From assembly GCA_047495785.1 (NCBI GenBank), contig JBLDXI010000042.1, positions 3,038,001 to 3,102,000 of the forward strand: 64,000 bases of DNA. Reading direction: 5' to 3'. This DNA is from Lepidodermella squamata (Eukaryota; Gastrotricha). The position numbers and the translations under genes are program-made. A model generated the notes under the pieces. The model did not search any database. It worked only from the letters and a program-made list of their open reading frames with translations, and was not told the origin of the DNA. Positions 20,106-30,687 of the stretch are shown here, in pieces; positions within the stretch are counted from its first letter, which is position 1; the number at the start of each line of letters is the position of its first letter.

Positions 20106-21924
20106 GAAATTCTAACAATTTCATTCATAATTATGTATGAAGAAAGTATATTATATTGAGTTCAAGAGCCAGTGAAGATGATGGGTATCAGTGGTGATGA
20201 AAGATCGCGATAAAAATGTGAGATTTTATCAGGAAATTAATCAATTTGTTTCTAAAATTCCCCGATTCCACCGAAAGCAAGTTTGCCTGGAAAATTCTGT
20301 TTCGGTAATTTTAGAAATTTCACCCGCTAAGAGGTTTCTCCGCATTATTTTATTTCGATCGACAAATGTCGTGCTTAGTTATCCGTCTCACGACATTTGG
20401 AAGTTGGAGGCATTTTATTCCTTATGTCTTTATTTGTCTTTCATGCCCGGCTGCGTTCTCACCGGAGCAATCGATCACGAAAACAACTTGTTAAGCCAAG
20501 ATTTCGACGATAAGTAGCGTGCGCCATTATTGCATTATCATCTGCGATCTGGCTCATCTGCAGTTTAATAGCTCTAATATGTCATGAAGATGTCCACCTG
20601 AATTTTAGTTCACGGCGATAATAACAGAATTATTTCCGCTTTCATAGTGACATTTTTTTGAGCCTGAAATTTCTAAGCCGTCTGATGCTAATGGTTATTG
20701 AACGCTGCGCCCTGGTTTCGGCCTGCAACCTTATTTCCACAGACTTAAATACCTACCGGCCGGAAATTTCATATAATTTATCCAATTGGCTTCGACTTGG
20801 ACCTTTGGCTTCTGATGATAATGAAGAAACTGATCCGGAAAAATGAAAACCAAAAGAGTTTTTAGCGGAAACAACTACGACTGTAGTGGTAGCAAAACTG
20901 GGCCCTGAAATAAACTATTTTGCGGCTATAATTGCGGCAAAGCTCCAAATCCACTGAAATTGAAACGAACAAGTGCGCGGGTAAAAATTAATGTCGATTT
21001 TAACAAGCACTTAGCGCCGCCAACTTTTTTGAAGCCGGAAAAATCAGCAGCTGAATTATCTCCCTAGGGGTAAATACCGAAATATTCCCAGAAAATGACA
21101 TTGCTGGCATCTGATCAATGCAAAACAGGGCTCAAGTTATTAGGATATTATATTTATAGTCCTGCCCTTTATTTCGAATCTGCCAATATTCTTTGCACTT
21201 GGCCGAAATATTCGGTTGCTACAGTTCGGTTGTAGTTCGAAATTGTGCGATTTTCTTGGCATCGGTAAACAACTGACATACTATGCGAGAACCCTATATT
21301 TATTATTCTAAATTTTATTTTTGGCTCGTTATTCTGAGTTCATATGAGGTGATACGAGTTGCGAATACTTTGAACTTGGAATCTTGATATCATTAGCCTG
21401 GTCCAAAGGTTCAGCAAGTGCATTTCTCCAAAAGATTCAGCGTAGCTATTTTGATGCTTCTTCTGTTGTTGTTACTGCCTCTTTTATGAAAGCACGAATT
21501 TACGAACCATCCCTATGGGTATTGCTAAATATTCCCAGGGTTTTATCGTCTTTAATACCGATATTAATACCGATCGGCGGAACCTGAATAGATAGCAGGT
21601 GCTGCAGGAAATTCGAACAAATAGAACAGATGGCTTAGTAATTCGGTATTTGCGGTGATATTTAAAAAAATCCTAGTTAAAATGTACATATAAATTAATA
21701 ATATTATTAATAATATCGACATTGCGCTGAAAATTTGAAAAAATCGAAGCTCACAAAGTTGGGAAAACACACCATATGAGCCGCAAAATATTACAGGTTC
21801 TTGTAAAAATGCAATTTTATTTACGAACCAATTTATGAACATTTTTATGGAATTGAAACTTATGGTTGCAATTATTCAAACCACCAGCAGGATTTTTATA
21901 ATCGATAAGTCGATAAGCGCGTTG
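20106..21924. other. intergenic, no supported gene
   Basis: Several short open frames (for example 20197-20517 and 20658-20846) have no recognisable motif, conserved copy or splice context. No repeat family was recognised here. Confidence 0.35.
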
Positions 21925-22071
21925 TTACGTTGAAGTTCTGCAAGAGCGATCGGAACTATCCACAGACTTTTTCGACCATCTTCGCATCGTTTTTGAATAA
22001 GGCATGTTCTTGGTGAAGACAATAACATCGATAACCAAGTCGATGAAACGGTTGAAAATAGATGCTGACAT
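21925..22071 (-). CDS. small single-exon protein, MPAS-type copy D (unknown function)
   Basis: 48 codons on the minus strand, ATG at 22071-22069, TAA at 21927-21925. Begins MSASIFNRFIDLVIDVIVFT, continues KNMPYSKTMRRWSKKS, and ends with a polar tail (DSSDRSCRTST). It matches copies C and E closely, including the Cys-Arg near the end. Its 3' flank shares CCTGCTGGTG with copies A and C, and its 5' flank carries the common module. Function unknown. Confidence 0.6.
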   Translation of the reverse strand: MSASIFNRFIDLVIDVIVFTKNMPYSKTMRRWSKKSVDSSDRSCRTST

Positions 22072-22260
22072 TTTGAGGATTCAGAAATGATAATTTTCAA
22101 GATTGAAGATTATTTAATATAGCCCTTACAGCAATTGATATATTGTCTTCCCGGACCTATTTAGTATCACCCGTAATACCTTCAGCTGTCAATAACTAGT
22201 TATCCGTCACAAATTTTGCCCTACCGATGGATTTTCTATCAGTAGCTTTTACCGCACTAT
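22072..22260 (-). promoter_or_regulatory. conserved upstream module of small-gene copy D
   Basis: On the minus strand in order: AGCTACTGATAGAAAATCCAT, CGGTAGGGCAAAATTT, GCTGAAGGTATTACGGGT, GGTCCGGGAAGACAATATAT. The same blocks precede copies C and E. Homology with copy E continues further upstream, for example GGATCATGAAGCT and TTTCGTTATATTAA, so several hundred bases were duplicated together. Confidence 0.5.
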
Positions 22261-22805
22261 AATAGCAACCAGGGGTTTTAATTGCATTAGGGTCATTAAA
22301 TAATAAAATTCAAAATGACAACCATCGACATAAAAATCATCATAGTTTGTGGAAATATTTTGTGGGGGAGGAATTGGATCATGAAGCTGCTGGCTATACT
22401 CAAGCCACAATTTGATAACCACGTATCATGACAGCGCTTGAGTAATTGGTCAAACGGTAGCATTGTGACATAATTAATGTATTGGATATGGATGTATCCT
22501 CAATTTTTTGTCGTTTCGTTATATTAAAGAACAACATGATGGAAATAGGCATATCTCGCCTACTTTTGGGCCAATTAAATCTACTACAAAAATAGCAATT
22601 TGTATCGCACTACGTAGGACGGGTTCCGGTCGGCAGGGGAAAGCCGCACAAGGTGTGAACTGACCGAAACTAGTTTCAATGATTAAATCGAGGGAAAGTA
22701 AGCATTAAGAGAGCGCTAGGATGTCCAGGGGTGCTGCTAGATTATTTTCAAAATTTGGCACTCAGCACTAGGAAGTACCGCCAACTGGAATGACTCAGTG
22801 TGGTC

Positions 22806-23177
22806 ATAGCGTGTCCCAAAAGTTGCGCAACTATTTTTTAATTTGGCAACTTTTTGCAGGAAATTCAACTAATTTGTTCAAATTTAACCTAACGAGAGAA
22901 AATTTCTACTTTTATCCGCAATTTAACCGAAGAAATGAAAAATTTACCGGGTAAAATCGGGAAAACCCCGATGGTAACTAGTTCGGTATTTTTCGGTATT
23001 TAACCAAATTTCTCCGGACTTTTTAAATCCCATTAAAAAGTGGCACACTTGATTACTGTTCTCGGGTTTTTTTTAATTAAAAAAAAATTTCTGGCCATGA
23101 GAAACTTCGTCTCTGATATTGGAGTTTCTGAACCCGTTTCCGTGTATTTCCTTTACTTCCTTTACTTATGGGACATC
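22806..23177 (+). repeat. dispersed repeat family R1, copy 2 (longest)
   Basis: Starts AGCGTGTCCCAAAAGT and ends ACTTATGGGACATCGTG, roughly inverted to each other, suggesting terminal repeats around GTGTCCCA. The interior contains TTTAACCGAAGAAAT, CCCCGATGGTAACTAGTTCG and TTTCTGGCCATGAGAAAC. No coding capacity. Confidence 0.65.
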
Positions 23178-23199
23178 GTGTATGAATGGACTACCGTTG

Positions 23200-23430
23200 A
23201 ATAGCCCAGGGAAAGGCCAACCTGGACGTGAAAAACACAACCTTTTTAATACAACCTATTTAGGGATAGCAGGTAAATTTTTGAGGAAATTTCGATAAAT
23301 GTATATTTTTATTAAAACTTCGATGAATGCCCAACCGAAGCCGTCTAATCGAACTTCGAATCATAAGCCATTTTCAGATTGCCCTTCCTCCAGGCTATCC
23401 AACGGTACCCCACTCATAGTGTCTCAACGT
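23200..23430 (+). repeat. degenerate relative of the MITE at 24317-24724
   Basis: Shares the interior and right-hand words of that element (AGGCTATCCAACGGTACCCC, ACTCAT.G.GTCT, AACCTATTT) but lacks the GGGGTGAC terminal repeats. Confidence 0.6.
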
Positions 23431-23564
23431 TAGCATCTTTTCGTTTTTTGAACATTGAACATCGAACATTGCCATAGTCACAATAATTCTGGCAAATAAA
23501 TTTCTACCGATCAACTTGCCAGCCATGATTTCATCGCCAATAAATTATTTCTTATTTAATTTAG

Positions 23565-23825
23565 TTGCGTAGCAAGTCATATAAACCACAATCAAGTAAG
23601 CCGGATCAGCAGTGGCAGCTACAGCGAGTTGATAGCCGGCGGTTCATGTGTAACTTCTGCGCCAACACGTTTTACGCCTCACTCGACGAACTGCTGATGC
23701 ATTTCAAAATCATCCACTCGAGAAATTTCAACGAAGAACAACTTGCCAACTTCAAGCTCCTCTTTAAAATCGCTGATCGTAGTGACAAGTTAAATCATCT
23801 TGGTATCGAAGAATTCGGACTTTAA
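23565..23825 (+). CDS. single C2H2 zinc-finger exon (3' part of a gene)
   Basis: Open frame of 86 codons immediately after a strong acceptor (TTTAATTTAG, ending 23564), so this is most likely the last coding exon. The first exon was not found. It encodes one canonical finger, with lead-in RVDSRRFMCNFCANTF followed by His and His (C-x2-C-x12-H-x4-H). A short helical tail follows and ends NHLGIEEFGL. The lead-in and finger resemble finger 1 of the gene at 18720-19430, so the two are probably paralogues. Complete gene structure unresolved. Confidence 0.5.
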   Translation: MRSKSYKPQSSKPDQQWQLQRVDSRRFMCNFCANTFYASLDELLMHFKIIHSRNFNEEQLANFKLLFKIADRSDKLNHLGIEEFGL

Positions 23826-24316
23826 AATAATAATGCCAACTTGTTACAATTATTGCGAGAAATTTGATTGGTATAATAAAAATTAAAAGCTTTGTGATTT
23901 ATTTTGCTATTTATGGGCTTCAGATAATAATACAATTATAGATTATAGGAAGATCATTTTGGCTGGAATTTTGCCCAGCTTTAAAAGTCCTGCCTTGAAT
24001 TCCGGTCCTGCCCTTTGAAAAAGTGGAAGCACAAGTCGGAAAAGCGCACTCGATAATTTTCAAGTTGAAGAAATATGACCGTTTTATTTAAAAAAGTATA
24101 ATTGAAACTTTCGGACTTAAGTATAAACGATAAGCAGAATATATTTTACCGGAACCAAATTTACGGCGAGCGGAACCAAATATGCTGCAGCCGAACCAAG
24201 CTCAAAATAACCAACGAGTCACTTTTTGAATAATTTTAGGAATTATTTGAGGCAAATCATGCTTTCAGAATTGAAAAACCACGTCTTACGCAGAATTTTA
24301 CGCTGAATTAAATACC

Positions 24317-24724
24317 GTAAATTGGGGTGACTTTGCACAGTGGGGTGACATTGGCATATCAAAAATCGAAGGTGGATAGGTAAAGACCCCACGACACACG
24401 AGTGGGGTACCGTTGGATAGGCCAAGAAAAGGCCTGTCTAGATATGTACATTGCAACCTATTTCGGGACAAGAAATTAAAGGTAAGATTTGGGCAAAATT
24501 GTCGAATTTTTATATTTTCGGTAGAACATCCGTCGGTGCTCAACCGAATCCGCCTCATATAAATTAAAATCATATGCCATTTTCGGAGAACCCATCTTTC
24601 AGGCTATCCAACGGTACCCCACTCATGGGGTCTTTACCTATCTTCCTTCGATTTCCGATATGCTAAAGTCACCCCATTTTGGTATGCTAATGTCCCCCCA
24701 CTGTGCAAAGTCACCCCAATTTAC
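24317..24724. mobile_element. 408-bp MITE with about 110-bp inverted ends
   Basis: The left end GTAAATTGGGGTGACTTTGC is inverted at the right as GCAAAGTCACCCCAATTTAC. Pairing continues inward through CAGTGGGGTGACATTGGCAT, ATCGAAGGTGGATAGGTAAA, and GAGTGGGGTACCGTTGGATA. No clear target duplication and no coding capacity. Confidence 0.85.
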
Positions 24725-24839
24725 GCTAACTACTAATGATTTGGAATTAAATTGGTCAGTCATGGAACCCTTAAAATTTCCGAACAGTGGTTGTAGGCCC
24801 AATAAAAATTTCCATCGATAAGTACCAAGCGCGATGTCG

Positions 24840-24986
24840 TCAAGTTGCAGTCCTGCATAAACGATCGGAACTATCGGCAGAATTATTCGACCATCTTCGC
24901 AGCGTTTTTAAATAAGGCAAGTTCTTGGCGTAGACAATGATATCGATCACCAAGTTGATGAAACGATTGAAAACAGAAGCCGGCAT
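24840..24986 (-). CDS. small single-exon protein, MPAS-type copy E (unknown function)
   Basis: 48 codons, minus strand, ATG at 24986-24984, TGA at 24842-24840. Begins MPASVFNRFINLVIDIIVYA, continues KNLPYLKTLRRWSNNS, and ends DSSDRLCRTAT. The pattern of changes relative to copies C and D is mostly silent or conservative. Preceded by a well-preserved copy of the shared upstream module. The 3' flank departs from the other copies soon after the stop. Function unknown. Confidence 0.6.
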   Translation of the reverse strand: MPASVFNRFINLVIDIIVYAKNLPYLKTLRRWSNNSADSSDRLCRTAT

Positions 24987-25200
24987 CGTTCACCACTGAA
25001 CAGGTTTAAGATAGAGGGCCTTTTAGCCTTTACGACAATAAATATATGTATAGGTATACACCGTTTTTCCGGACCCGTTTATCGCATTATACCCCGTACA
25101 TACAGCCATCACTAACTATAGCTGCCCTTCAAAAATTATGACGACCGATGAAATTTCTATCAGTAGCTCCTACGCATCGTTCTAGCCAGAAAAGCTGCTG
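24987..25200 (-). promoter_or_regulatory. conserved upstream module of small-gene copy E
   Basis: On the minus strand in order: GTAGGAGCTACTGATAGAAA, CATCGGTCGTCATAATTTTT, GAAGGGCAGCTATAG, GGCTGTATGTACGGGGTATA, ACGGGTCCGGAAAAACGGTG, then a TATACATATAT-rich box. Nearly the same string of blocks precedes copy C. Confidence 0.5.
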
Positions 25201-26763
25201 ATTACATTTGGGTTCAGAGCTCCATCGAAATTGACAGACGGACACAGACATGAATAGCAAAAAAACGTGTCGCATTGTTTTCGTGTCGGAACTATTGGAT
25301 CATGAAGCTCCAAGTATTACTCGAAATACACCTTTCGAGGTCTATGAAACCATAATTTTATGAACACGCACGAATATAGTTTGAGTACAATTTGTCACTC
25401 GGCGATGGCAACTCTTCGACATGTTCAGGAATGCGACATTTTTGCATCTATGCCTCCTCATTTTGCGACACTTTGCGACGTATCGTTATATTAAGGAAAA
25501 ATACAATTAAAAAGGGAATTTTCTCCCCTGCGCTCGGACACATCACGGACCCAGGAGAATAACAATGTTATCTTATCATTGGAAGGACGAGTTTCAGATG
25601 GCAGGTGAAACCCGCTAATTTGTTTTACAGATAAATACAAATGAGGGATAGGAAACATTCAGGGTGCGTTAGGATGCTAGGGTGCTGTTAGGATGCGTTA
25701 GGATGAGCTGAGTGAACAACTTCAGACACTATTAGGTACTGTGCGAAAATGCGCGCAAATATTCTGAAATTTTAGGAATTAGCCTGATGATGGGTACGTG
25801 GTACCCGAAACGTCGCTGAGCCTCCACATTTTCTGAATAAAATGACTGTATGTCGCAGAATTGGTTTCTTTCATCTGAATATTTCATCTGAGTCAACATG
25901 AAAAGCCGCTACTACAACCTTAGCGGTTTCATTGACCAATAGGAGTGTTTGAAAATATTAGGGGAAAGCAAACTCTGGACTTCAATATTTAATAAGTTTG
26001 TGTTCGGTATCTCTTCATTGTGAAAGTGTTAAAAAATGTTCGTATAATTTGACACTATTTGTTAAAAATCGAAATTGAAGCGTATTTATAATGGGGGGAT
26101 CAGCTCAACATTTCGATGCTTGGAGCGAGCTTGAACGATTTTTTCCTGATTTTCTATGATTTTATTAATTATTTCGCTTTGTTTTTTTATATTACAAAAA
26201 TCTACGTCACCTGGATTCAATCCGGGATCTTTATTGACAGCACGTGAGCCACGTGCTTGTGGTGTGGCTGGATTGTGTCCGGAGCGGGATCAGAAGTCGT
26301 CCAAGCTCGCATGTTTTATTAATTGATCAATTTCATTTTTTTTGCGATTTTCCCCATTTCAAAAATCATCAAAATTTCGAAAACATAATCCACGTGTTCA
26401 TCGTTTCAAGAGCTATCTTGAACGGCTGGAAATTATAATTTGTGATTACCTAATCGTTCAAGAATAATGAGCGATCGAAAACTACCTGATTTGTTTTCAA
26501 CCAAGCGACGCTGATTCCTCACGACATCTGGCGCCCATGGCGTTTACAGGCTTAGTCTGGAGTAGGACCCTATCTTAAAACTAGCTCTATGATAAAATCC
26601 AAAATTTCCAATCATGTTTTTAGTATTTCGACAGATTAATTCAACTGTTTACTAACATCGGCAAAACTGTTGAGAGTGTTTGAGAGCTGAACTGTAAAAG
26701 ACATGGTGAAAAGGTTTCAGATTACCACATAACTGCATGATAGCGACACTGGCGCCGTTATTC
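25201..26763. other. intergenic, hammerhead motif aside
   Basis: The left part (25201-25600) is homologous to DNA upstream of copy D, marking the extent of that duplication. A GTTAGGATGC-like word is repeated three times near 25670-25700. No gene seen. A conventional 3' end for the receptor at 26764-29046 should lie in the right part. Confidence 0.35.
25779..25819 (+). ncRNA. hammerhead ribozyme motif (type I layout, minimal stem III)
   Basis: All conserved parts are present in order. Stem I 5' strand TTAGC (25779-25783) is followed by core CTGATGA (25784-25790). Stem II is GGGTAC, loop GTG, GTACCC (25792-25806). Then come GAAAC and GTC (25807-25814) and the stem I 3' strand GCTGA (25815-25819). 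Stem I pairs over 5 bp with one G-U. Stem III would be only about 2 bp (AC/GT), as described for hammerheads carried by Penelope-like retroelements, which usually need two neighbouring copies to cleave. Predicted cleavage is after C25814. A single T between the core and stem II is slightly irregular. No reverse transcriptase is seen next to it. Confidence 0.55.
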
Positions 26764-29046
26764 TCACAATTGTTTCGGATACATCAAAATTAATGAAGCT
26801 GTAGTGGAGTACAAGATGAAACAAAGAGCCAGTGCAATTACTTTGGTACAGTATACCTTGCTCGCTAATATGATAAGCATTATGAAAATTATTCCCAAAA
26901 ATGTACCAGCCGCGTTGATCAAAGCTATCTTTACGATAGTAAATTCCACATTGGTCCCGCGTAACTGCTTCCGGAACGCGCGGCCAAGTGCTGAAGCCAA
27001 CCAAAGGATTTGCAGGATAAGCAAAAAACCAACCCAATATGCCCAATTTTCATAGGCGCAGACCGACTGCCAAAATTCGATATAGCTGTCTCTGTACTCG
27101 TCAAACTGTGGGTCAGAAATCGAACTGAAAACTCTCGGCTGGTTAGCCGATAGCCAGCCAGTTAGCACCGCAATGTTCGCGAGTAGGAAAAAGGTTAAAG
27201 GAGCAATATTACGTTTCCTTTCAACTTTTTCGAATGTTCGAAATTTCTTCTCTGCGCCTTCTTCCTGAACATTCAGCACCTCATCCGGAAATATTCTGGT
27301 CGTGTTTTTGCTTTTCGAGCTAGTACCCAACCTATTCCTGCGCAATTTGAGCTGCGGAAAGCAGCCCAGCAGCAGCGATAAAAAAGCGTGAAAAATTGTC
27401 ATTGAAATAGCGCAAACAGCCGGAGCGAGGGAGCACATTATTTGAATGAAATAATCGGTCCCAGCGACAAGAATCGAAGCTTCAAAGTTGAACAAAAGGA
27501 ATAATCCAAGAAGAAAGGCTCTTCGCGCTGGAGTCAAAACAACTGCATTTTTCTGTTTCTTGCAGGCAGTGACCGTCAGAATTATTTGAGCAATAGAAAG
27601 AGCGGCTGCGGACACTAAAATTCCGAAAGAGTTTCCCTCAAGACATTTGAGCTCAACATGCTCAACGCCTGACAAGTCTTTGGGAGCAAGCCCAGACTTG
27701 GTAGCCCATGTAACCCGCTGAGTGATGTTTATCCTGAAGCTCTCCAACCGATAACGCGACGATACGTTAACATTCAAAATTGGCGTTAACGAGCCAAAAA
27801 CTTCCCAATCACCTCTGCTGTTCATTTGAGAGAGATAAAAGTCTTCCGCGAAGTTTCCAGACGAGTCGTAAGTGATACGGCCAGTGCGTATACCTGCGAT
27901 GTCAGTACGCATTGCCATGCTACTGACGATATTCCCTATCAATTCAGGCTCATTTTCGAAGTCGAGCGAAGACTTGTTGTAGTTACTCCGCAATATTCTC
28001 TCTGCGTTTTCCAGAGTTGAAACCGCTGCGACTGCAGCATCGTGGCACAATTGCCTTAAGGCATAAGCAGGTGTCGTGTCGTTGACTACCATTGCAATGC
28101 TGTTGTCAAAGTCAGAAGTGGTGTAACCATATTGCCCACGAAATGAAGTAGCTGCAGTGGTTCCTATTGTGACAGAATAACTTGTCTTCAGTTGTTCTAA
28201 TATCATGCTGCCATTGCAACCAGCCGGTAACGGCAGAAGAGATTCAATAACAAGGAAACACATGGGAATGTTAATGAAGACGTAGTACGGAGCCCTCATG
28301 CCGGCCATATGGGAGAAGCAAAAGAACTTTGCGCAAAATGGGGTTGACGATATAGCAAGAGCAATAATTCTGGCGTTGCTTGACTTTATGTCCAACACTG
28401 ACTGCATGGTTATATCATATTCGTTAGCATAATGAATTACATTGACCCCAGATGACGTTGCCACCGAAAACAGTCGTTGACCTATGAGATATTCGTTAGG
28501 ATTATTGGCATTGGTTAAGATTCCGATTTCTTTCCAATTCCCAATCAATTTTACGAAAGCAAGACCTGCCATAGCTGTAAATTCTGAAGGCATTTGAACG
28601 GAGAACAAGCTTGAGTACAGGTTTCTTCGGGCAAGAATGTAAGGCCCACTGCATAACGGGGAAAACTCAGTCAAGCCGAGTTTTCGTGCTGTCAAAGCTT
28701 GTGTGTGACAAGCAATTGTCGGTCCGAAAACAACTGGCGATTTTGGATAGCCGTTGCGCATAAATTTCATTAGACCCACGTTAGCTGCAGTAGCTCCAGG
28801 ACCTTCGTCTTCTATCTGCAAGTTTAATGTATAGCCAGGGAGAACGTCGCTCCGGGAATTCACGTGGTTTATAACGAAGCGAACCGCAGCCTCGCATGCA
28901 GGGGAGGTTGTACGACCATTGATTCTAAATGGTATGAAAGCGAGAAAGCTCAACGTTGAAGGTTTCGTATTGTTATACTTCAACGGATCAGTAGCTTCTA
29001 TTGTCCAAACTGAAGCAATCAACAAAACCCAATGTACAAAATTCAT
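26764..29046 (-). CDS. class C (GABA-B-like) G-protein-coupled receptor, intronless
   Basis: 760 aa in one uninterrupted frame, minus strand. Signal peptide MNFVHWVLLIASVWTIEA is followed by a bilobed ligand-binding region (about 30-440). That region contains receptor-family signatures such as a conserved VNSRSDVLPGYTLNLQIEDE segment (also present in the partial receptor at the right end) and GPTIACHTQALTARKLGL. Seven hydrophobic segments follow. TM1 is near SFGILVSAAALSIAQIILTV, TM3 near VCAISMTIFHAFLSLLLGC, TM6 near IALINAAGTFLGIIFIMLII, and TM7 near VIALALCFILYSTTASLIL. There is no cysteine-rich linker domain, as in GABA-B receptors. Expected at the plasma membrane, coupling a small-molecule signal to G proteins; the ligand is unknown. 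Its intronless state matches the other class C genes in the window. Confidence 0.8.
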   Translation of the reverse strand: MNFVHWVLLIASVWTIEATDPLKYNNTKPSTLSFLAFIPFRINGRTTSPACEAAVRFVINHVNSRSDVLPGYTLNLQIEDEGPGATAANVGLMKFMRNGYPKSPVVFGPTIACHTQALTARKLGLTEFSPLCSGPYILARRNLYSSLFSVQMPSEFTAMAGLAFVKLIGNWKEIGILTNANNPNEYLIGQRLFSVATSSGVNVIHYANEYDITMQSVLDIKSSNARIIALAISSTPFCAKFFCFSHMAGMRAPYYVFINIPMCFLVIESLLPLPAGCNGSMILEQLKTSYSVTIGTTAATSFRGQYGYTTSDFDNSIAMVVNDTTPAYALRQLCHDAAVAAVSTLENAERILRSNYNKSSLDFENEPELIGNIVSSMAMRTDIAGIRTGRITYDSSGNFAEDFYLSQMNSRGDWEVFGSLTPILNVNVSSRYRLESFRINITQRVTWATKSGLAPKDLSGVEHVELKCLEGNSFGILVSAAALSIAQIILTVTACKKQKNAVVLTPARRAFLLGLFLLFNFEASILVAGTDYFIQIMCSLAPAVCAISMTIFHAFLSLLLGCFPQLKLRRNRLGTSSKSKNTTRIFPDEVLNVQEEGAEKKFRTFEKVERKRNIAPLTFFLLANIAVLTGWLSANQPRVFSSISDPQFDEYRDSYIEFWQSVCAYENWAYWVGFLLILQILWLASALGRAFRKQLRGTNVEFTIVKIALINAAGTFLGIIFIMLIILASKVYCTKVIALALCFILYSTTASLILMYPKQL

Positions 29047-29548
29047 CGCGAAATTATTGCTGATAAGTAAGCAGAAGAATCAGTCGATTTATCATGACAT
29101 TCGTGAGATCTTTCTGGAGGCGGGTTAACAAGAAATGTTTCGAAAAGATCCGGAAAGGTGACAGTTTTCGTTCGCGGTATGTGTGCAGCTAAGTGCTTTT
29201 TTGGCATTTCCTCAAACCACGCGACCCCATGTCAGTCTACACTGATACTATATGGTAAACTGTATAATGCCTAAAACGTTCATTTCATTCGTTCCGCGTG
29301 GTGATCACCACGTGAAGATCGATATATGTATTTCCGGGTTCATAGGCGCCATACGTCTACAGTAAATTAGGTTGGAGAGCTTATGTTACCCTGTTTGGAA
29401 TGTTACCGTTAAAAAGTAATGTTGGCATTCAACTTTATTTCAATTAAGAGTTTTTAAACATATTTCAGAATTAAAATTTACTTCAATGTTTTAATTGAAG
29501 AAGCCGGTATGTCATGCGCCTAAATTTTGAAGCTGAAGCTCATTGTCA

Positions 29549-30623
29549 CTACTTTTGAACGCAGAACGGATGGTTCCCTGATGTTTTGGCATAGAAGCTT
29601 CCGCGGTTCGCATTTAAGATGGACCAGTGCCCGACTTGTTGGGTAACCGCCGCGTCGCAAGGATTGCATTTGCCCTTTGAAAACAGCTGTTTAGACTCAC
29701 ACGGGCAGTAGCTCAACGAACAGGAATCTGATGCGCCCTCAAAAGAAGCTGCATAGACATATAGAGCTCGGAAGTGAGAGCATCCAAAGAAGTCTTTCGT
29801 TGGATCAACTAAAAAGTAGAAAGTTAGATGTGATTAATCGGCTTATGCTAGAAATGATTGAAAGCTTACTGTATGACTGTCGGCGTCTGCGTGTTACGCA
29901 TCCTGGCTGAATGTTCGCGTCGTTTACCCAGAAGTCAACGTGGCCAACAGCTATTTGAAGACCACACCAAGAGGTGTGGATAACATCGACGAAATCAGCA
30001 TCACCTGAGTCAACTCGGGCGGTGGCATTCTTCTTATCGAAGTTGGGATTAGCTGGGTCCAGAGCTGTGATGCGACCTAATTTCCCCTTGGTAATCGATT
30101 TGCCGAAGAAGCCGCAAACATGTGACCCAAGGGAGAAACCGATACACTGCGTGTTTTTCGGCTGGAATTTCGGATTCGCCTCCAAAAACTGCCGGATCAT
30201 CGGGCCAATAACTCGAGTGTTGCTGGCTGGCTGGGTGTACAGGTTGAGCCCGAAGCCATTCTCAGCACCTTTCTTCCAGTCGACAAACAAGAGGTCAGCA
30301 TTTGGGTGAACCTTTTCTAGTTTGCCGAAAATAGCCCGATAAGCATTGTCATCATCCGACCAATATTCATTCCAGCCGTGGGCAATAACGACAATTTGGT
30401 TCATATCGAGGTTCAAACTGCTGTTGATCAGTTGGTATTTGTTATTGCGAAACATGTAAAATTTCGGAGCGATTTTTTCCGGAGCCATCGGAAGCGGCAG
30501 GTCGTTGAAAGGGTTTTCATTCGAGAAGCAGCCGAGGTCGCCGTAGCATTGGGTCTTTGCTGCCTGAGAATAGCCAACGGCCAGTGTTGTAAGAACAACG
30601 AGGTTGAAGATATTGCAATACAT
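29549..30623 (-). CDS. secreted pancreatic-type triacylglycerol lipase, two exons
   Basis: Exon 1 is 30623-29870 and exon 2 is 29808-29549, giving 337 aa. The intron 29869-29809 (61 nt) runs from GTAAGC to TTTTAG. Signal peptide at about residues 1-21. Alpha/beta hydrolase of the lipase family: the nucleophile Ser164 sits in GFSLGSH, the acid is Asp189 in ALDPANPNF, and the catalytic His263 lies in GCSHFRALYVYAASF, which is encoded by exon 2. All three triad residues are therefore present only after splicing. The oxyanion-side motif VVIAHGWNE is at about 78-86. There is no C-terminal PLAT domain, so it resembles the short, N-domain-only lipases of invertebrates. The second-exon tail carries many cysteines (SYCPCE, KCNPCD). 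Predicted role: extracellular hydrolysis of acylglycerols or phospholipids. Confidence 0.9.
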
Positions 30624-30687
30624 TTTTCAATACAATAGGAAGTTCGAAATATTCTTTAGCGATGTTGTACAGTGACCGTAAGAGTGC

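Noticed and set aside
20197-20846. Two consecutive open frames of 107 and 62 codons
   Set aside because: No motif, no conserved copy, no good splice signals between them.
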